Positions 10,601 to 19,321 are shown, counted from the first letter of the stretch. The stretch: DNA of 64,000 nt from Pseudoips prasinana (GCA_951640165.1 OX621255.1:20744001-20808000), one strand, 5' to 3'. Made by a program: numbers and translations. Notes: a model not told the origin generated them from the sequence alone.

Positions 10601-13600
10601 TTCACACGGCTCATAGAGATGTACAACTCTCTCGCAAAGTTGGTCAATTTGATTAATATATAATTGGATCTTACTTGTCGCTTGCCAATAAGAAGTTAAA
10701 TTGTAGTAGATTAATAGTGTCCATTCATCGTGTATCAGTTGTAGTTTTCCAGCTTCATCAAAATAAATTGGGTGATTGGTAGGTATGGAAGATATTTTAT
10801 AGCTTCTTGTAATCGGAGAGGCTTTTGTTATACCTGTGATTGCTAAAATAGTTATAAGAACTATGGACAATTTGTTCAGAGTAGTTGTTGTAATTTTTCG
10901 TTTTTCAGTTTTTGATTTGGTTGTAGTTGAGTTTGCTTCCGGTATCCTGTCTGTCATCAAGTCATTTGAAATTGGCAGAGGGGAAAGTTTAGTTATAGGT
11001 CGTTTGATTTGCCCCTTTTTTGTTTTAAGGGTAACTACCCTGACTCTCTCATCTGTGCCAGGGTGAATATTTGTCACTCTTCCTAGCGCCCATCGCCCAG
11101 GAGGTAAATGTTCATCTTTTACAAGTACGAGGTTACCCTCCTTGAGATTATTCTTAGGTTGTTGCCATTTGCTTCTTACTTGTAACTGCTGTATATGATA
11201 TTCTTTCGACCAACGGTTCCAAATATGTACGTTCATTTGTTCTATCAATCGCCATTTATGTTTCAAATCGTATCCGCTAGGTTCTTCTTGTTGGGGTAAG
11301 GATAATAATGGTCCACCTATAAGGAAATGACCTAGACTCAAATATTCAAGATCATTTATATCTTCAGTTAACGGACACAATGGACGTGAGTTCAAGCATG
11401 CTTCAATTTTAGTTAGTAGGGTAGTGAATTGCTCGAACGTAAGCTTCTGTTCTCCAAGGACACGGTGTAGGTGATACTTCATTGATTTTACCCCGGCTTC
11501 ACATAAACCATTTCCGCTCGGCCAGAGTGGGCAATTAAAATGCCACTGAATACCTAAGTTACTCATTTCATCAAAGAACTCTGAGTTTGTAAAGGTATTG
11601 CATCTCTTAAGTTCTTCACGTAGTTGTCTTGCGGCTCCAACGAAGTTTGTACCATTGTCCGAATACACATGTTTTGGTGTTCCTCTGCGTGCACACATCC
11701 TACTAAAAGCAGCAAGAAAGGTTGTTGTTGATAAATCAGAAACCAATTCTAGGTGTATGGCTTTTGTCACCATGCAAACAAACACAGCTATGTAAGCTTT
11801 ACATGTTTTGACTCCTCTTCCCTTGTTTATTTTTACGTCTACATGGCCCGTAAAGTCAATCCCGGTATTGCTGAATGGTCTTGCGGGAGTAACGCGTTCT
11901 TTCGGCAAGTCTCCCATCAGCTGCTCACTTTTTACGCTTTTGAACCGATGACATCTGACACATTGGCGTAGCTTATTCTTCACCGTGCGGCTTCCCCCAA
12001 CGATCCAGTATTCAAGACGTAAATGCGCCAATGTAAGCCGTGCCCCACCATGTAACGTGTCACGATGAGCTTCTTCTATTATAAGTTCTGTTAACCTTCC
12101 GTTCGCCGGAAGTATGATTGGATGTTTAGATTCAGGAGTAGAGTAGAATGTATCAAACGCCCTTTTACCCTTAATAATCCGTATTCGTCAAGGAAGGGTG
12201 TCAATTTCAAAATGTTGCTTCTTGTCGATATTTGTTTATTTTTCGATAAACAATCTATTTCTTCTCCAAAATACTCTAGTTGAGTTGTCTTGAGTAATAA
12301 CCGCTTCGCTTCCATTATTTCGTTTGATGACAAACACAAACCTTCTTTTTTGTAGTCGGTTAAACAAGTTATAATACCGCTATTTTTGTTACATCGTAAT
12401 ATATAGCTGATCCGTCGAATCCATGCGAGTACTCGTATTGCGCGATTGTAACTGCTGTATTTATTTACTAAGCAGTCTATGAGTTCATTGCGCTTGTAAA
12501 TCGCAACGTAGCATTTCGTTTGCTTAAGGCCTTCTTTTGTTATGTAGGTCAGGATTCGTTTTTCTTCATCGAAAACTATGTTTGTTTTTAGCCATTCGGG
12601 GCCCTCCCACCAAAGTTTAAAATTAATAAGTTGTGAAGGGGAGAGTCCTCTTGTTGCGCAGTCTGCGGCATTTTCTTCCGATTTCACATAACCCCACTGT
12701 TGCGGCGGAATAATGTTCCTTATTTGTTCGACTCTGTTAGCAATATATTTCTCCCACCGGTTTATATCACCCTTGATCCAAGCTAAAACAACTTGTGAAT
12801 CACTCCAACTGTATATTAATAATTTGTTACCGGAAAGAGTATCCTTTACCTTTGCCATGAGTTTGGCGAGAAGGACCGCCGCGCACAGTTCCATTTTAGG
12901 TAAGGATATCTTTTTTGTTAGCGGTGCAACTTTAGTTTTGGCTGTTATAAGTGTTGTTGTATAGTGGCCATGACTATTCTTTACTCGGCTGTAAATAGCA
13001 CATGCCATCGCTTTCTCACTCGAATCGCAGTATCCATGAATTTCTATCTCGTTTTCAGTACTTTGCAGCCACCTTGGTATGGAAATATTACTAATAAGGG
13101 GTAGATTAGATCGCAATGCCTCCCATTCATTACACAATTCCATAGATAGTTGCTCATCCCACTCGGTTTTGTTGAGCCAAACCTTTTGAAATAATAATTT
13201 TGCCTTTATAGTTACAGGCGACAGTAATCCCAAGGGATCGTACAGCTTGCTGATTTCCCCTAATATGATACGTTTGGTAAGGTTTTTCTTTTCCGGCAGA
13301 TCCCAACGATAGGTAAATGTATCGCTCTCCTGATTCCATCTCATTCCTAACATCTTTGAGTTACAAGTTTGTTCAGAGTTGAAATCATGGCTCGTTGTGT
13401 TATTACACCTTTGTTCTTCTTGTAAATGCTCCAAAATAGAAGGATCGTTACTCTTCCATTTTCTTAAGCTAAACCCGCCAGATTTCAATAGATCTATTAG
13501 TTGAGATACCAATAATTTTGCTGATTCGATAGAATTTTGACCATAAACTAAATCGTCCATATACATATAGTTCTGAAGGACCTTTGCTGCTTCAGGATAT

Positions 13601-16600
13601 CGTTTACTCTCATCTTTCGCGAGTTGATGTAAAGTTCTCATTGCGAGGTAGGGAGCACAGTTCATCCCATAACTTAGGGTACACAATTTCCACTCTTGCA
13701 GTTTGTCCCGTGGGGAAAATCTCCAAAATACAGTTTGTATGTTACACTGTTGTTCGTCAAGCCATATTTGCCGATACATTTTTTCTATATCAGCCGTGAA
13801 AACATATCTATAGGTCCGCCAGTTAATTAATAAAGTTAACATGTCTTTTTGTAAGTTTGGACCCGTATACATGCAGTCATTAAGGCTATGGCTGTTGTTA
13901 GCTCGGTAGGATGCGTTGAATACAACTCTTAGTTTAGTTGTAGTTGATTCTTCCCGCCACACACCGTGATGGGGTAGATAAACGCGACCCTCAGCCTCTG
14001 ACGTCATAGGTTTCATATGATCCATGGATATGTACTCGTTTATGAAACGTTGGTATTCCTTGCTAAGTTCCCGGTTCTTAAGCAATTTCTTCTCAAGTTG
14101 TAGAAACTGAGCGAGTACGGGTTGCTTGTTAACCGGTAGACGGGATACAGCATTCGGTTTGATAGGCAGTTTTACCACATATCTTCCATCTGTCCGTCTA
14201 GTAGTTGTCGCACGATAATATTCTTCGCAATGTTGTTCTTCTGTATTTAACGAAGAAGGGTCCGAAATCTCTTCAGTTTCCCAGAATCGTGATATGTTTT
14301 CTATGTCGTTAAGTGTGACACAACAATTAAAAGTTTTCACGTTGCCGCTTAAAATCCAACCGAGTCTAGTTTGTTGAGCCACCGGATATGTACTATTACA
14401 TCTTATAATTCCATCTAAAATTATTTCCGAATATACTTGCGCACTCAAAAGCATATCGATTGGCCCGGACGTATTAAAGTTAGGATCGGCTAATTTATAT
14501 TTTGTAGATAAGTCCAGCTTTCTACTGAAAATGATGTCCATGGTAAATTGTTAACCAGTTTCTTCATAATGAGTGGTTGTAAGTTAAATGTATAGTCCGA
14601 ATGTATTGACTTACATTCTAGGTTCAACGAGCCTTTACAACTTCCGCTTAGTGATCCGACACCTGACACTATGGCACTCACTTGTTGTCGCGGTAACCTC
14701 AAGCGCTGGGCGGCATTTTCAGTTATAAGACTTACTTGTGAGCCTTGATCTAGCAAACCTCTTAAGTAGATATACTCGCCATCGATTGTTTTTACCTTGA
14801 GCAGTACAGTTGTTAACAAAACTTCCATGCCCTCGTTAGTAATGTTGTTCACCCCTCGCGCAGAGGTACTTGTCGATGGGGTAGATTGCGAATTACCAGG
14901 TTGTTCCATTGTTTCATGCAGCAAAGTATGATGAAGCTTATGACATATCCTACATGTTTTCATTGACGTACATTGTTTTTCGCCGTGACTGTACAAACAA
15001 TTTTTGCAAACACGCAAATTCCGAACGCAGTCACGGCGCCCCTTTTCTGTCATAGCCAAGAACTTTTCGCATTTCATCAAAACATGGTCAGTTTTGCAAA
15101 TCGGGCAATTTTTTGCTGTTGTCAAGAAGGTTTTGTGTGATTTGTATGAGTTGTTAAAGTACGATGACCTTTGTGCATTATATTTATTATAGTTATTGTT
15201 ACTGCGATTTTCGTAACTATTTTTGTTATGTTTTTCTAACATGTTATTCTTCTCCGGACTGAAAGATTTTGGACTACCTTTTTGTGTAGCCTCCAGTGCC
15301 ATGAACTTGGATTCCAGAAACTTTGAAAATTCTTGTAGGTCGGGAAAACCTCTCGGCTCTTTAAGATCTTTTATATATTCGTTATACGTAACGCTATCCA
15401 GTTTCTGTGACAAAAGATGTACTACCAGCGGATCCCATTGTGTAATATCTAATCCGATGTTTGTCAATCCGTTCAGACACTCTAGCATGACGTCATGAAG
15501 TTTTCGTATACTGGCGGCATTTGCTTGTTGAATGTTAGATTGGTTTAGTAGAGTATTTACATAAGATGTAAATAAAAGTCTTTTGTTGTCGTAACGGTGA
15601 GTAATTATGTCCCAACAGGAAGTATAATTCTCGGCACTGATGCTAAGATGCTGGATTAACTTCTCTGCTTCGCCCTTTAATTTGGACTTCAAATGCTGCA
15701 TTTTTTGGGCCTTAGAAAGTATAGGGTTGTTATGTACGCTTTCCGTATAGAGGTCCCGAAAACTTAACCATTGATTATAGTTGCCATAAAAATCCGGTAT
15801 TATGATTTTCGGCGTAGACTTTTCATAATGAGCATTGTTCCATATGGTGTGTTGTATTTTCTTACGTATGTTGTCATAAATATTTTCTAATATATCATAC
15901 TTTTGTCTATACTTAGGGTCTTCTTCCTGTAGCCAATAATCTAGCTGCCAGTGTGCTTTCTCCACTTGTTGCCATTTAGATTTTATGATAGTTAGATTAT
16001 CTTCCAATTCCCATTTTTCCAAAGATGTTGACAAATCCATCTTTTCCACGGCTCTTTCAAAAGCTCTAAAGTTACAGTACTGCACTCGCAAAAGATCCTG
16101 TTCCTTTTCCGACGATTCGTCCGTTTTTCGAGGCGGTACGTGGAAGTCCCCTTCATCGAAACTAAATCTCGTAGTAAGTTTAGCGTCGCTCGTAACTGAA
16201 GAAGTTCCTGTCTTACTTGTACTCTGAGGGGGTAGCTCCTCCTTACTAGCTGTTATTGTTGCTTTAGTCGGTGTCGCCGATGTAAGCTCCGACTTACGTT
16301 GTATTATGTCTTGTAAAACACTCTCATACATACGTTTTGTGTTGTTAAAAACGTCGTCTATAAAGTATTGGCTTTCCGTTGTTCCGGTCGATTCCAATAG
16401 TTGGTGGTTATGAACGAATTGTTCCCAACAGTTGTTTAGTCTCGTAAGACGCTCTTCTAGATATTCTAAGGTCTTCCTAGCAGGGCTGTCTTTCTTGTAG
16501 TTAGCACATATTTGTTTTAACGTGCAAAAAGTAGCCTCTTGTTGGCTCATAACCTCCTCGAAATTTTGACCCATCATTGTTAATTAGTTACTTAGTTAAA

Positions 16601-18126
16601 GTAATAGTTATAGTAAGCCTTCAGTAGTTGTTTCACCGTAGGCACTAGTTCAGTTTTTTTTTTTTTGCAATATGTTCGCAGATTGTAGTTAGTATTGGTA
16701 CTTACTGTGTTTAGTTCCTCGTCCGATATGTGCGTCTTTGTCTCAATCCAACTGGGGCGACCCGCTTCTGGGAGACCATGCAGTTCGACCGATTCGCTAT
16801 CGGCACTAAGAACACTGCCACACGTAGTACCAGCACTTTTCACTTCTCGAAGGACCAAAACGGATGTACGGGTCTCGAGGTGGTGTGGAGATAAACGAGT
16901 TGAGTTGACTTAAAACCACGTTTATTACTCAAGTATACAATATAAGTTATTTGGATGCTAATCTGTTCGTTGTTATTGTTATTTGTCAACTAACTATATT
17001 AATGTCGAAAGTATGTATAAGTAATGCGCCGAAACTAGGTTAAGGCGGCGTAAGCAAAATAAGCCTGTACGTGAACCGTACAGATGATATTGTTTAATTT
17101 TTTTGGCCCCAGCTCCGGATTTACATTGCTCGTTTAATTTTTTTTCGTAATTTGTAAAATTATCCTTGATTCCTCTCCATTTCTTTATGACATCGTTACC
17201 TAAAAAAATATGACGAATAATGATTTATTTTGTTTTCTTTCAGGTACCTGGCGACGGGAAATACTTTTAAAGATATGCATTTCACATATTATCGTGGAAA
17301 ATCTACAATAACAGGAATAATAAAATTTGTTTGTCGTATTGTATGGAACATTCTTAAAAGGTTGGAATTACCAAAAATTACAACAGAGCTGATGGAACAA
17401 ATTGCTCAAGAGTATGAAAAAAAGACCAACTTTCCTAATTGTATAGGAGCGCTAGATGGAAAACACATTCGTATATTGAGCCCGGATCACAGTGGATCCC
17501 TATTTTTCAATTATAAAAATTATAATTCCATTGTTCTATTAGCACTTGTTGATACGAATTACAAATTTATATATGTCGATATAGGTGCATATGGTAAGGA
17601 ATGTGACTCCACTGTTTTTCAGAACTCAAATCTATACGACTTATTAAAAAAAGGTCAATTATCTATACCTCCGCCAAAACCGTTACCTGGCTTTCAAAAA
17701 GAAACTCCTTTTGTCTTCGTGGCGGATGAAGGATTACCACTGACAAATAATATAATGCGCCCATATTCTGGGAAGATTTTATCGATAGAAAAACGAGTTT
17801 TTAATTATCGTTTGAGCCGAGCCAGACGATATGTTGAGAGCGCTTTTGGCATACTCGCAAATAAATGGCGCATATTTCATCGACCCATTAATGTTTCTTA
17901 CGATTTCACAATAGACATTATAAAAGCATGCTGTGTATTACACAACTTTGTATTGAATCGAGATGGCGCACAAACGTTTGAAGAAATGATTATTGACGAT
18001 TCTTTGCAAATTTTACACGAAACAACACATGAAAGTAGAACAGGAGCTAACATAATCAGAAACGAATTTTATAATTATTTTAATAGTAACATTGGAGGTC
18101 TTAGTTGGCAGTTAACAAAAATATAA
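7640..18126 (+). CDS. PIF/Harbinger transposase (DDE_Tnp_4 type), two exons
   Basis: Cuts and rejoins the Harbinger element, probably with its MADF partner. Exon 1 is 7640-7932 (ATG at 7640) and exon 2 is 17244-18126, joined across donor GTAAG at 7933 and acceptor TTTCAG ending at 17243; the splice keeps frame through TVRYLATG. The predicted length is 391 residues, usual for the family. Exon 1 carries the N-terminal region (YWVHPLL, FFDYFRMS, IKPHLQKK). Exon 2 carries the catalytic core: GALDGKHIRI (first Asp), VADEGLPL (second Asp) and RRYVESAFGILANKWRIF (Glu), then CCVLHNFVLNRDG. I see no stop or frameshift. The intron was originally about 875 nt and now contains the BEL/Pao insertion, making it 9.3 kb, so expression is doubtful. 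The second exon of the antisense MADF gene lies inside this intron. Confidence 0.92.
8652..8869 (-). repeat. BEL/Pao 3' LTR
   Basis: 218 bp, starting TGTACGGG and ending CCGTACA on +. Identical by eye to 16865-17082. Both ends are TGT...ACA with a short inverted terminus. It is the 3' LTR in element orientation. Confidence 0.95.
8987..12031 (-). CDS. BEL/Pao integrase fused in frame to a baculovirus-F/errantivirus-like envelope region
   Basis: An open frame of 1014 codons. The first part is integrase, which inserts the cDNA copy: zinc-binding cysteines (CVRC at 24-27) and candidate catalytic residues Asp59 (GIDF), Asp125 (YSDNGTNF) and Glu178 (GLCEAG), then a C-terminal region to about 350. 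A hydrophobic segment at about 387-403 could be a signal peptide. A furin-type RQKR at 503-506 is followed by a glycine-rich hydrophobic stretch in the position of a fusion peptide. Many N-x-S/T sites, several cysteines, a C-terminal membrane segment near 938-956 and a 58-residue basic tail follow. This is the layout of baculovirus F and errantivirus Env proteins; I infer membrane fusion from layout, not from alignment. The true start is upstream in an overlap with the RT frame (12091-12145). No internal stop is seen. Confidence 0.85.
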   Translation of the reverse strand: MAHLRLEYWIVGGSRTVKNKLRQCVRCHRFKSVKSEQLMGDLPKERVTPARPFSNTGIDFTGHVDVKINKGRGVKTCKAYIAVFVCMVTKAIHLELVSDLSTTTFLAAFSRMCARRGTPKHVYSDNGTNFVGAARQLREELKRCNTFTNSEFFDEMSNLGIQWHFNCPLWPSGNGLCEAGVKSMKYHLHRVLGEQKLTFEQFTTLLTKIEACLNSRPLCPLTEDINDLEYLSLGHFLIGGPLLSLPQQEEPSGYDLKHKWRLIEQMNVHIWNRWSKEYHIQQLQVRSKWQQPKNNLKEGNLVLVKDEHLPPGRWALGRVTNIHPGTDERVRVVTLKTKKGQIKRPITKLSPLPISNDLMTDRIPEANSTTTKSKTEKRKITTTTLNKLSIVLITILAITGITKASPITRSYKISSIPTNHPIYFDEAGKLQLIHDEWTLLIYYNLTSYWQATSKIQLYINQIDQLCERVVHLYEPCESMVDHLRHELQHLEEYNSILLSQHLRQKRGYFDGVGKLTRTLFGILDADFAEKYEKDIQNLQTNDNYLLKLMKNQTLIIEAENNSIKNNTIFMDKQFTAIQSYMNQTGSVITKIENRAQVLYTINDINSAAVTSTLILGDLNRILDLLMNAITNIYRGHLDTHLFSASQLIEQLNIISGKLPQGLSLPIKDTQSDFQNIYELMHVKARITNNFLLLELHIPLLSDEDYKIYRVIPIPFLRQGRLKLVQPSSKFIAINFVKNSYITLDEQDIHQCTSYGQDEFSCISRQPVYNLHDKNAPCEAKVFSQQTSISCLLNDVICKEVWVKLHKPNLWLFTVCHKQLMRIICSDQVTPAIIDGTGVISLQAKCILQKQDATIFTYNHLGNSYYMGVDTDVPTINSTINDVFDLGWKSAQLNITELGTPNYNRSMFSNIEEQLSYQKTHEILPESSTISSHDVYLYSVTSVLLGGFAAFALYFGIKRWCRKTTSKSTKRSKPREENNLGMEIEMQEIHGSVGREPIYSKPEPKKRFEFEDTTN
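12091..14541 (-). CDS. BEL/Pao reverse transcriptase-RNase H
   Basis: Copies element RNA into DNA and removes the RNA template. Of 816 codons, the first 60 or so continue the A17-type protease region, followed by the RT core: VFTADIEKMYRQIW with the catalytic Asp, CTLSYGMNCAPYLAMRTLHQ, and the YMDD box in YMYMDDLVYG. RNase H follows with IHGYCDSSEKAMACAIY (Asp), PKMELCAAVLLAK (Glu) and YSWSDSQVVLAWIKG (Asp), and then the linker toward integrase. The frame overlaps the gag-protease frame by about 50 nt at 14490-14541 and differs from it by a shift in the -1 direction. A second shift in the same direction separates it from the integrase frame near 12091-12145. The open core is otherwise uninterrupted. 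Confidence 0.93.
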   Translation of the reverse strand: MDIIFSRKLDLSTKYKLADPNFNTSGPIDMLLSAQVYSEIILDGIIRCNSTYPVAQQTRLGWILSGNVKTFNCCVTLNDIENISRFWETEEISDPSSLNTEEQHCEEYYRATTTRRTDGRYVVKLPIKPNAVSRLPVNKQPVLAQFLQLEKKLLKNRELSKEYQRFINEYISMDHMKPMTSEAEGRVYLPHHGVWREESTTTKLRVVFNASYRANNSHSLNDCMYTGPNLQKDMLTLLINWRTYRYVFTADIEKMYRQIWLDEQQCNIQTVFWRFSPRDKLQEWKLCTLSYGMNCAPYLAMRTLHQLAKDESKRYPEAAKVLQNYMYMDDLVYGQNSIESAKLLVSQLIDLLKSGGFSLRKWKSNDPSILEHLQEEQRCNNTTSHDFNSEQTCNSKMLGMRWNQESDTFTYRWDLPEKKNLTKRIILGEISKLYDPLGLLSPVTIKAKLLFQKVWLNKTEWDEQLSMELCNEWEALRSNLPLISNISIPRWLQSTENEIEIHGYCDSSEKAMACAIYSRVKNSHGHYTTTLITAKTKVAPLTKKISLPKMELCAAVLLAKLMAKVKDTLSGNKLLIYSWSDSQVVLAWIKGDINRWEKYIANRVEQIRNIIPPQQWGYVKSEENAADCATRGLSPSQLINFKLWWEGPEWLKTNIVFDEEKRILTYITKEGLKQTKCYVAIYKRNELIDCLVNKYSSYNRAIRVLAWIRRISYILRCNKNSGIITCLTDYKKEGLCLSSNEIMEAKRLLLKTTQLEYFGEEIDCLSKNKQISTRSNILKLTPFLDEYGLLRVKGRLIHSTLLLNLNIQSYFRRTEG
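14490..16577 (-). CDS. BEL/Pao gag and aspartic protease
   Basis: Structural and processing polyprotein of 695 codons, ATG at 16577. The N-terminal third is charged and probably helical. The centre has the DUF1759-like gag region (IIIPDFYGNYNQWLSFRDLY and following). Next come CxxC clusters typical of gag zinc knuckles (CPICKTDH, CKNCLYSHGEKQC, CRICHKLHH). The C-terminal part is a retropepsin of DUF1758 type with LLDQGSQVSLI, where DQG stands in the position of the DSG/DTG active-site triad, a substitution I recall as common in BEL/Pao. The frame runs out at 14490 within the overlap with the RT frame. Confidence 0.9.
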   Translation of the reverse strand: MMGQNFEEVMSQQEATFCTLKQICANYKKDSPARKTLEYLEERLTRLNNCWEQFVHNHQLLESTGTTESQYFIDDVFNNTKRMYESVLQDIIQRKSELTSATPTKATITASKEELPPQSTSKTGTSSVTSDAKLTTRFSFDEGDFHVPPRKTDESSEKEQDLLRVQYCNFRAFERAVEKMDLSTSLEKWELEDNLTIIKSKWQQVEKAHWQLDYWLQEEDPKYRQKYDILENIYDNIRKKIQHTIWNNAHYEKSTPKIIIPDFYGNYNQWLSFRDLYTESVHNNPILSKAQKMQHLKSKLKGEAEKLIQHLSISAENYTSCWDIITHRYDNKRLLFTSYVNTLLNQSNIQQANAASIRKLHDVMLECLNGLTNIGLDITQWDPLVVHLLSQKLDSVTYNEYIKDLKEPRGFPDLQEFSKFLESKFMALEATQKGSPKSFSPEKNNMLEKHNKNSYENRSNNNYNKYNAQRSSYFNNSYKSHKTFLTTAKNCPICKTDHVLMKCEKFLAMTEKGRRDCVRNLRVCKNCLYSHGEKQCTSMKTCRICHKLHHTLLHETMEQPGNSQSTPSTSTSARGVNNITNEGMEVLLTTVLLKVKTIDGEYIYLRGLLDQGSQVSLITENAAQRLRLPRQQVSAIVSGVGSLSGSCKGSLNLECKSIHSDYTFNLQPLIMKKLVNNLPWTSFSVESWTYLQNIN
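16843..16857 (-). promoter_or_regulatory. Candidate primer binding site of the BEL/Pao element
   Basis: Seven bases inside the 5' LTR, the minus strand reads TGGTCCTTCGAGAAG. A PBS normally begins with TGG, complementary to a tRNA CCA end. I cannot name the tRNA. Confidence 0.5.
16865..17082 (-). repeat. BEL/Pao 5' LTR
   Basis: 218 bp, identical by eye to 8652-8869. In element orientation this is the 5' LTR and should hold the promoter. The TSD GATGA follows at 17083-17087. Confidence 0.95.
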
Positions 18127-18579
18127 ATGTTTATAAGTACTTACCGAGTTTTGTTTTTTCAACACTATTTAACTCCTCAAAATTTGAATATAAACTTGTA
18201 CACACTTCCCTCCATGCTTCTGTTTTTAAAAATTTGTTTTTGAATTGTGATATAGTTTTGTCCCAAAGGACGGGACGTTCGTAAATTAAAGATATCAGGT
18301 GGTCGACATCGTACTGCGCCATATCGCTTAAAAAACACGTGCAGGTCGTTCAAAGTATGGACACCGACTAAACGGCAAAGCGTTGTCGCATCGCAGATTT
18401 GTACGTTGCGGCAGCGCATCGGAAATTTCCACGATGCGTTGTGCGGCGTCGTTGATTTTTGCGATGCGACGCCGCAACGCACTGTTGTGGCCTGGCCCTT
18501 CCGGGGCCGCCGCAACGCATCGTGTGCCCCCGCTCTGACAGTAAACAAGGTAAAAGAGGCAATAATAATAATGTTTCTT

Positions 18580-19091
18580 ATTATTCGCGGAGGCCGTATA
18601 TATAAAATATCCTATATTTTATTTTTTATATATATATATATATATATATGTTTTAATAAATTCAACTTCAGTATTTGAAAAGAACAGGGGCTACATAGAA
18701 CTGTAAATCTACTATAAGATAACCATTGGAAAACCCCCGATTCCAACTAAAATTACCTACATCATTTTGGAAAAGAGCGGATACTCTTACACTGCTAGAC
18801 CAAAACCACATCAAAATCGGTCAATCCGTTTGAGACCTTCAATGTCACAGACAGACATCCACGTCACGCTTATGACACCCTTCTTTCTGTGTCGTGGGTT
18901 GAAAACTGCGCACCAAAACGCGCACCGGCGCACCGGCGCGGCGCGTTATCAGTCGGTAGGTTCTAACGTGACGCGATTAAAACGTCACAAGTCAAGTATC
19001 CTTTTCAGAAGAACTATGTAAGAAAGAAAAGAAATGATAATAAAGTAAGTAAAAAAAAAATATACTTGTGTGTACTTATGTACACGCGTTA
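18580..19091. other. AT microsatellite and unassigned repeat-like sequence
   Basis: A TA-repeat tract lies at about 18629-18650. The stretch 18740-18900 (CATCAAAATCGGTCAATCCG, then TCACAGACAGACATCCACG) resembles the interior of lepidopteran dispersed elements. A GC-rich patch follows at 18907-18945. No protein is recognised. Confidence 0.4.
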
Positions 19092-19321
19092 GAAGTTATA
19101 CTTCTTAATATACAACTTGAACACAGTTATCAATTTTCATACCACTTAGAACTAACTTCATGCTGTTATTTTTACGACGCGCGCGCAGATCGAAAAAATT
19201 CACTGTCATACCACCTAGAACTAACTTCATGCTGTAAAATTTTTTGGTGTCGGTGTGCGCGCGCATCGTAAAAATTCACTCTCATCATTTTTCTCCATCG
19301 CGCCAAAAGAAGTATAACTTC
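19092..19321. mobile_element. Small TIR element (MITE) with internal tandem repeat
   Basis: GAAGTTATACTTCTT at 19092-19106 is perfectly inverted as AAGAAGTATAACTTC at 19307-19321. Inside, CATACCAC(T/C)TAGAACTAAC recurs at about 19138 and 19207, a 69-bp period with a GCGCGCGC-rich segment in each unit. It is non-coding; the superfamily is unknown. Confidence 0.6.

Larger units (their letters stand above)
8652..17082 (-). mobile_element. BEL/Pao LTR retrotransposon with envelope-like region
   Basis: An 8431-bp element in reverse orientation bounded by two 218-bp LTRs and the 5-bp TSD GATGA (8647-8651 and 17083-17087). The order on the minus strand is LTR, leader, gag-protease (16577-14490), RT-RNase H (14541-12091), integrase plus envelope-like region (12031-8987), LTR. 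This order and the DUF1759/DUF1758-like gag-protease place it in BEL/Pao. The LTRs look identical by eye, so the insertion is young. It sits in exon 2 of the Harbinger MADF gene and in the intron of the transposase. The three coding blocks are in three different frames. Confidence 0.93.
8000..18322 (-). pseudogene. MADF-BESS protein of the Harbinger element, broken by the LTR insertion and one stop
   Basis: DNA-binding accessory protein of PIF-like elements. Exon 1 (18322-18145) starts MAQYDVDHLISLIYERPVLW and contains the first MADF helices. Donor GTAAGT (18144-18139) and acceptor ending at 17200 splice to exon 2, which begins NDVIKKWRGIKDNF at 17199. Exon 2 is split at 17083-17087 by the BEL/Pao element and resumes at 8646 (LYDQLLFLKK), in frame once the insertion and one TSD copy are discounted. 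A single in-frame TAA at 8483-8485 precedes an otherwise open continuation containing a BESS-like motif (FFKGILPSLEKLNDNQ, then VLQILSDL). After that comes a Q/S/T-rich stretch of about six 12-residue repeats (GYQTAQMSMQS type, about 8128-8310), ending at 8000. Exon 1 lies beyond the transposase stop, and the MADF intron (17200-18144) contains the whole transposase exon 2. Confidence 0.9.
7203..18535 (+). mobile_element. PIF/Harbinger DNA transposon, interrupted by a BEL/Pao element
   Basis: The ends are inverted: GAGCGGGGGCACACGATGCG at 7203 and its reverse complement ending at 18535, about 27 bp of TIR, flanked by a 3-bp TSD TGA (7200-7202 and 18536-18538). A related uninterrupted sequence at 3926-3928 has a single TGA, supporting the boundaries. 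Subterminal GC-rich inverted repeats follow (GGGCCAGGCCACAACAGTGC at 7495 and inverted near 18482-18501). The element encodes a transposase on + and a MADF-BESS protein on -, the gene pair known for insect PIF-like transposons. Subtracting the 8.4-kb LTR insertion leaves about 2.9 kb, a normal size. The left end carries about 265 bp more than the right between TIR and the shared subterminal block. Confidence 0.93.
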
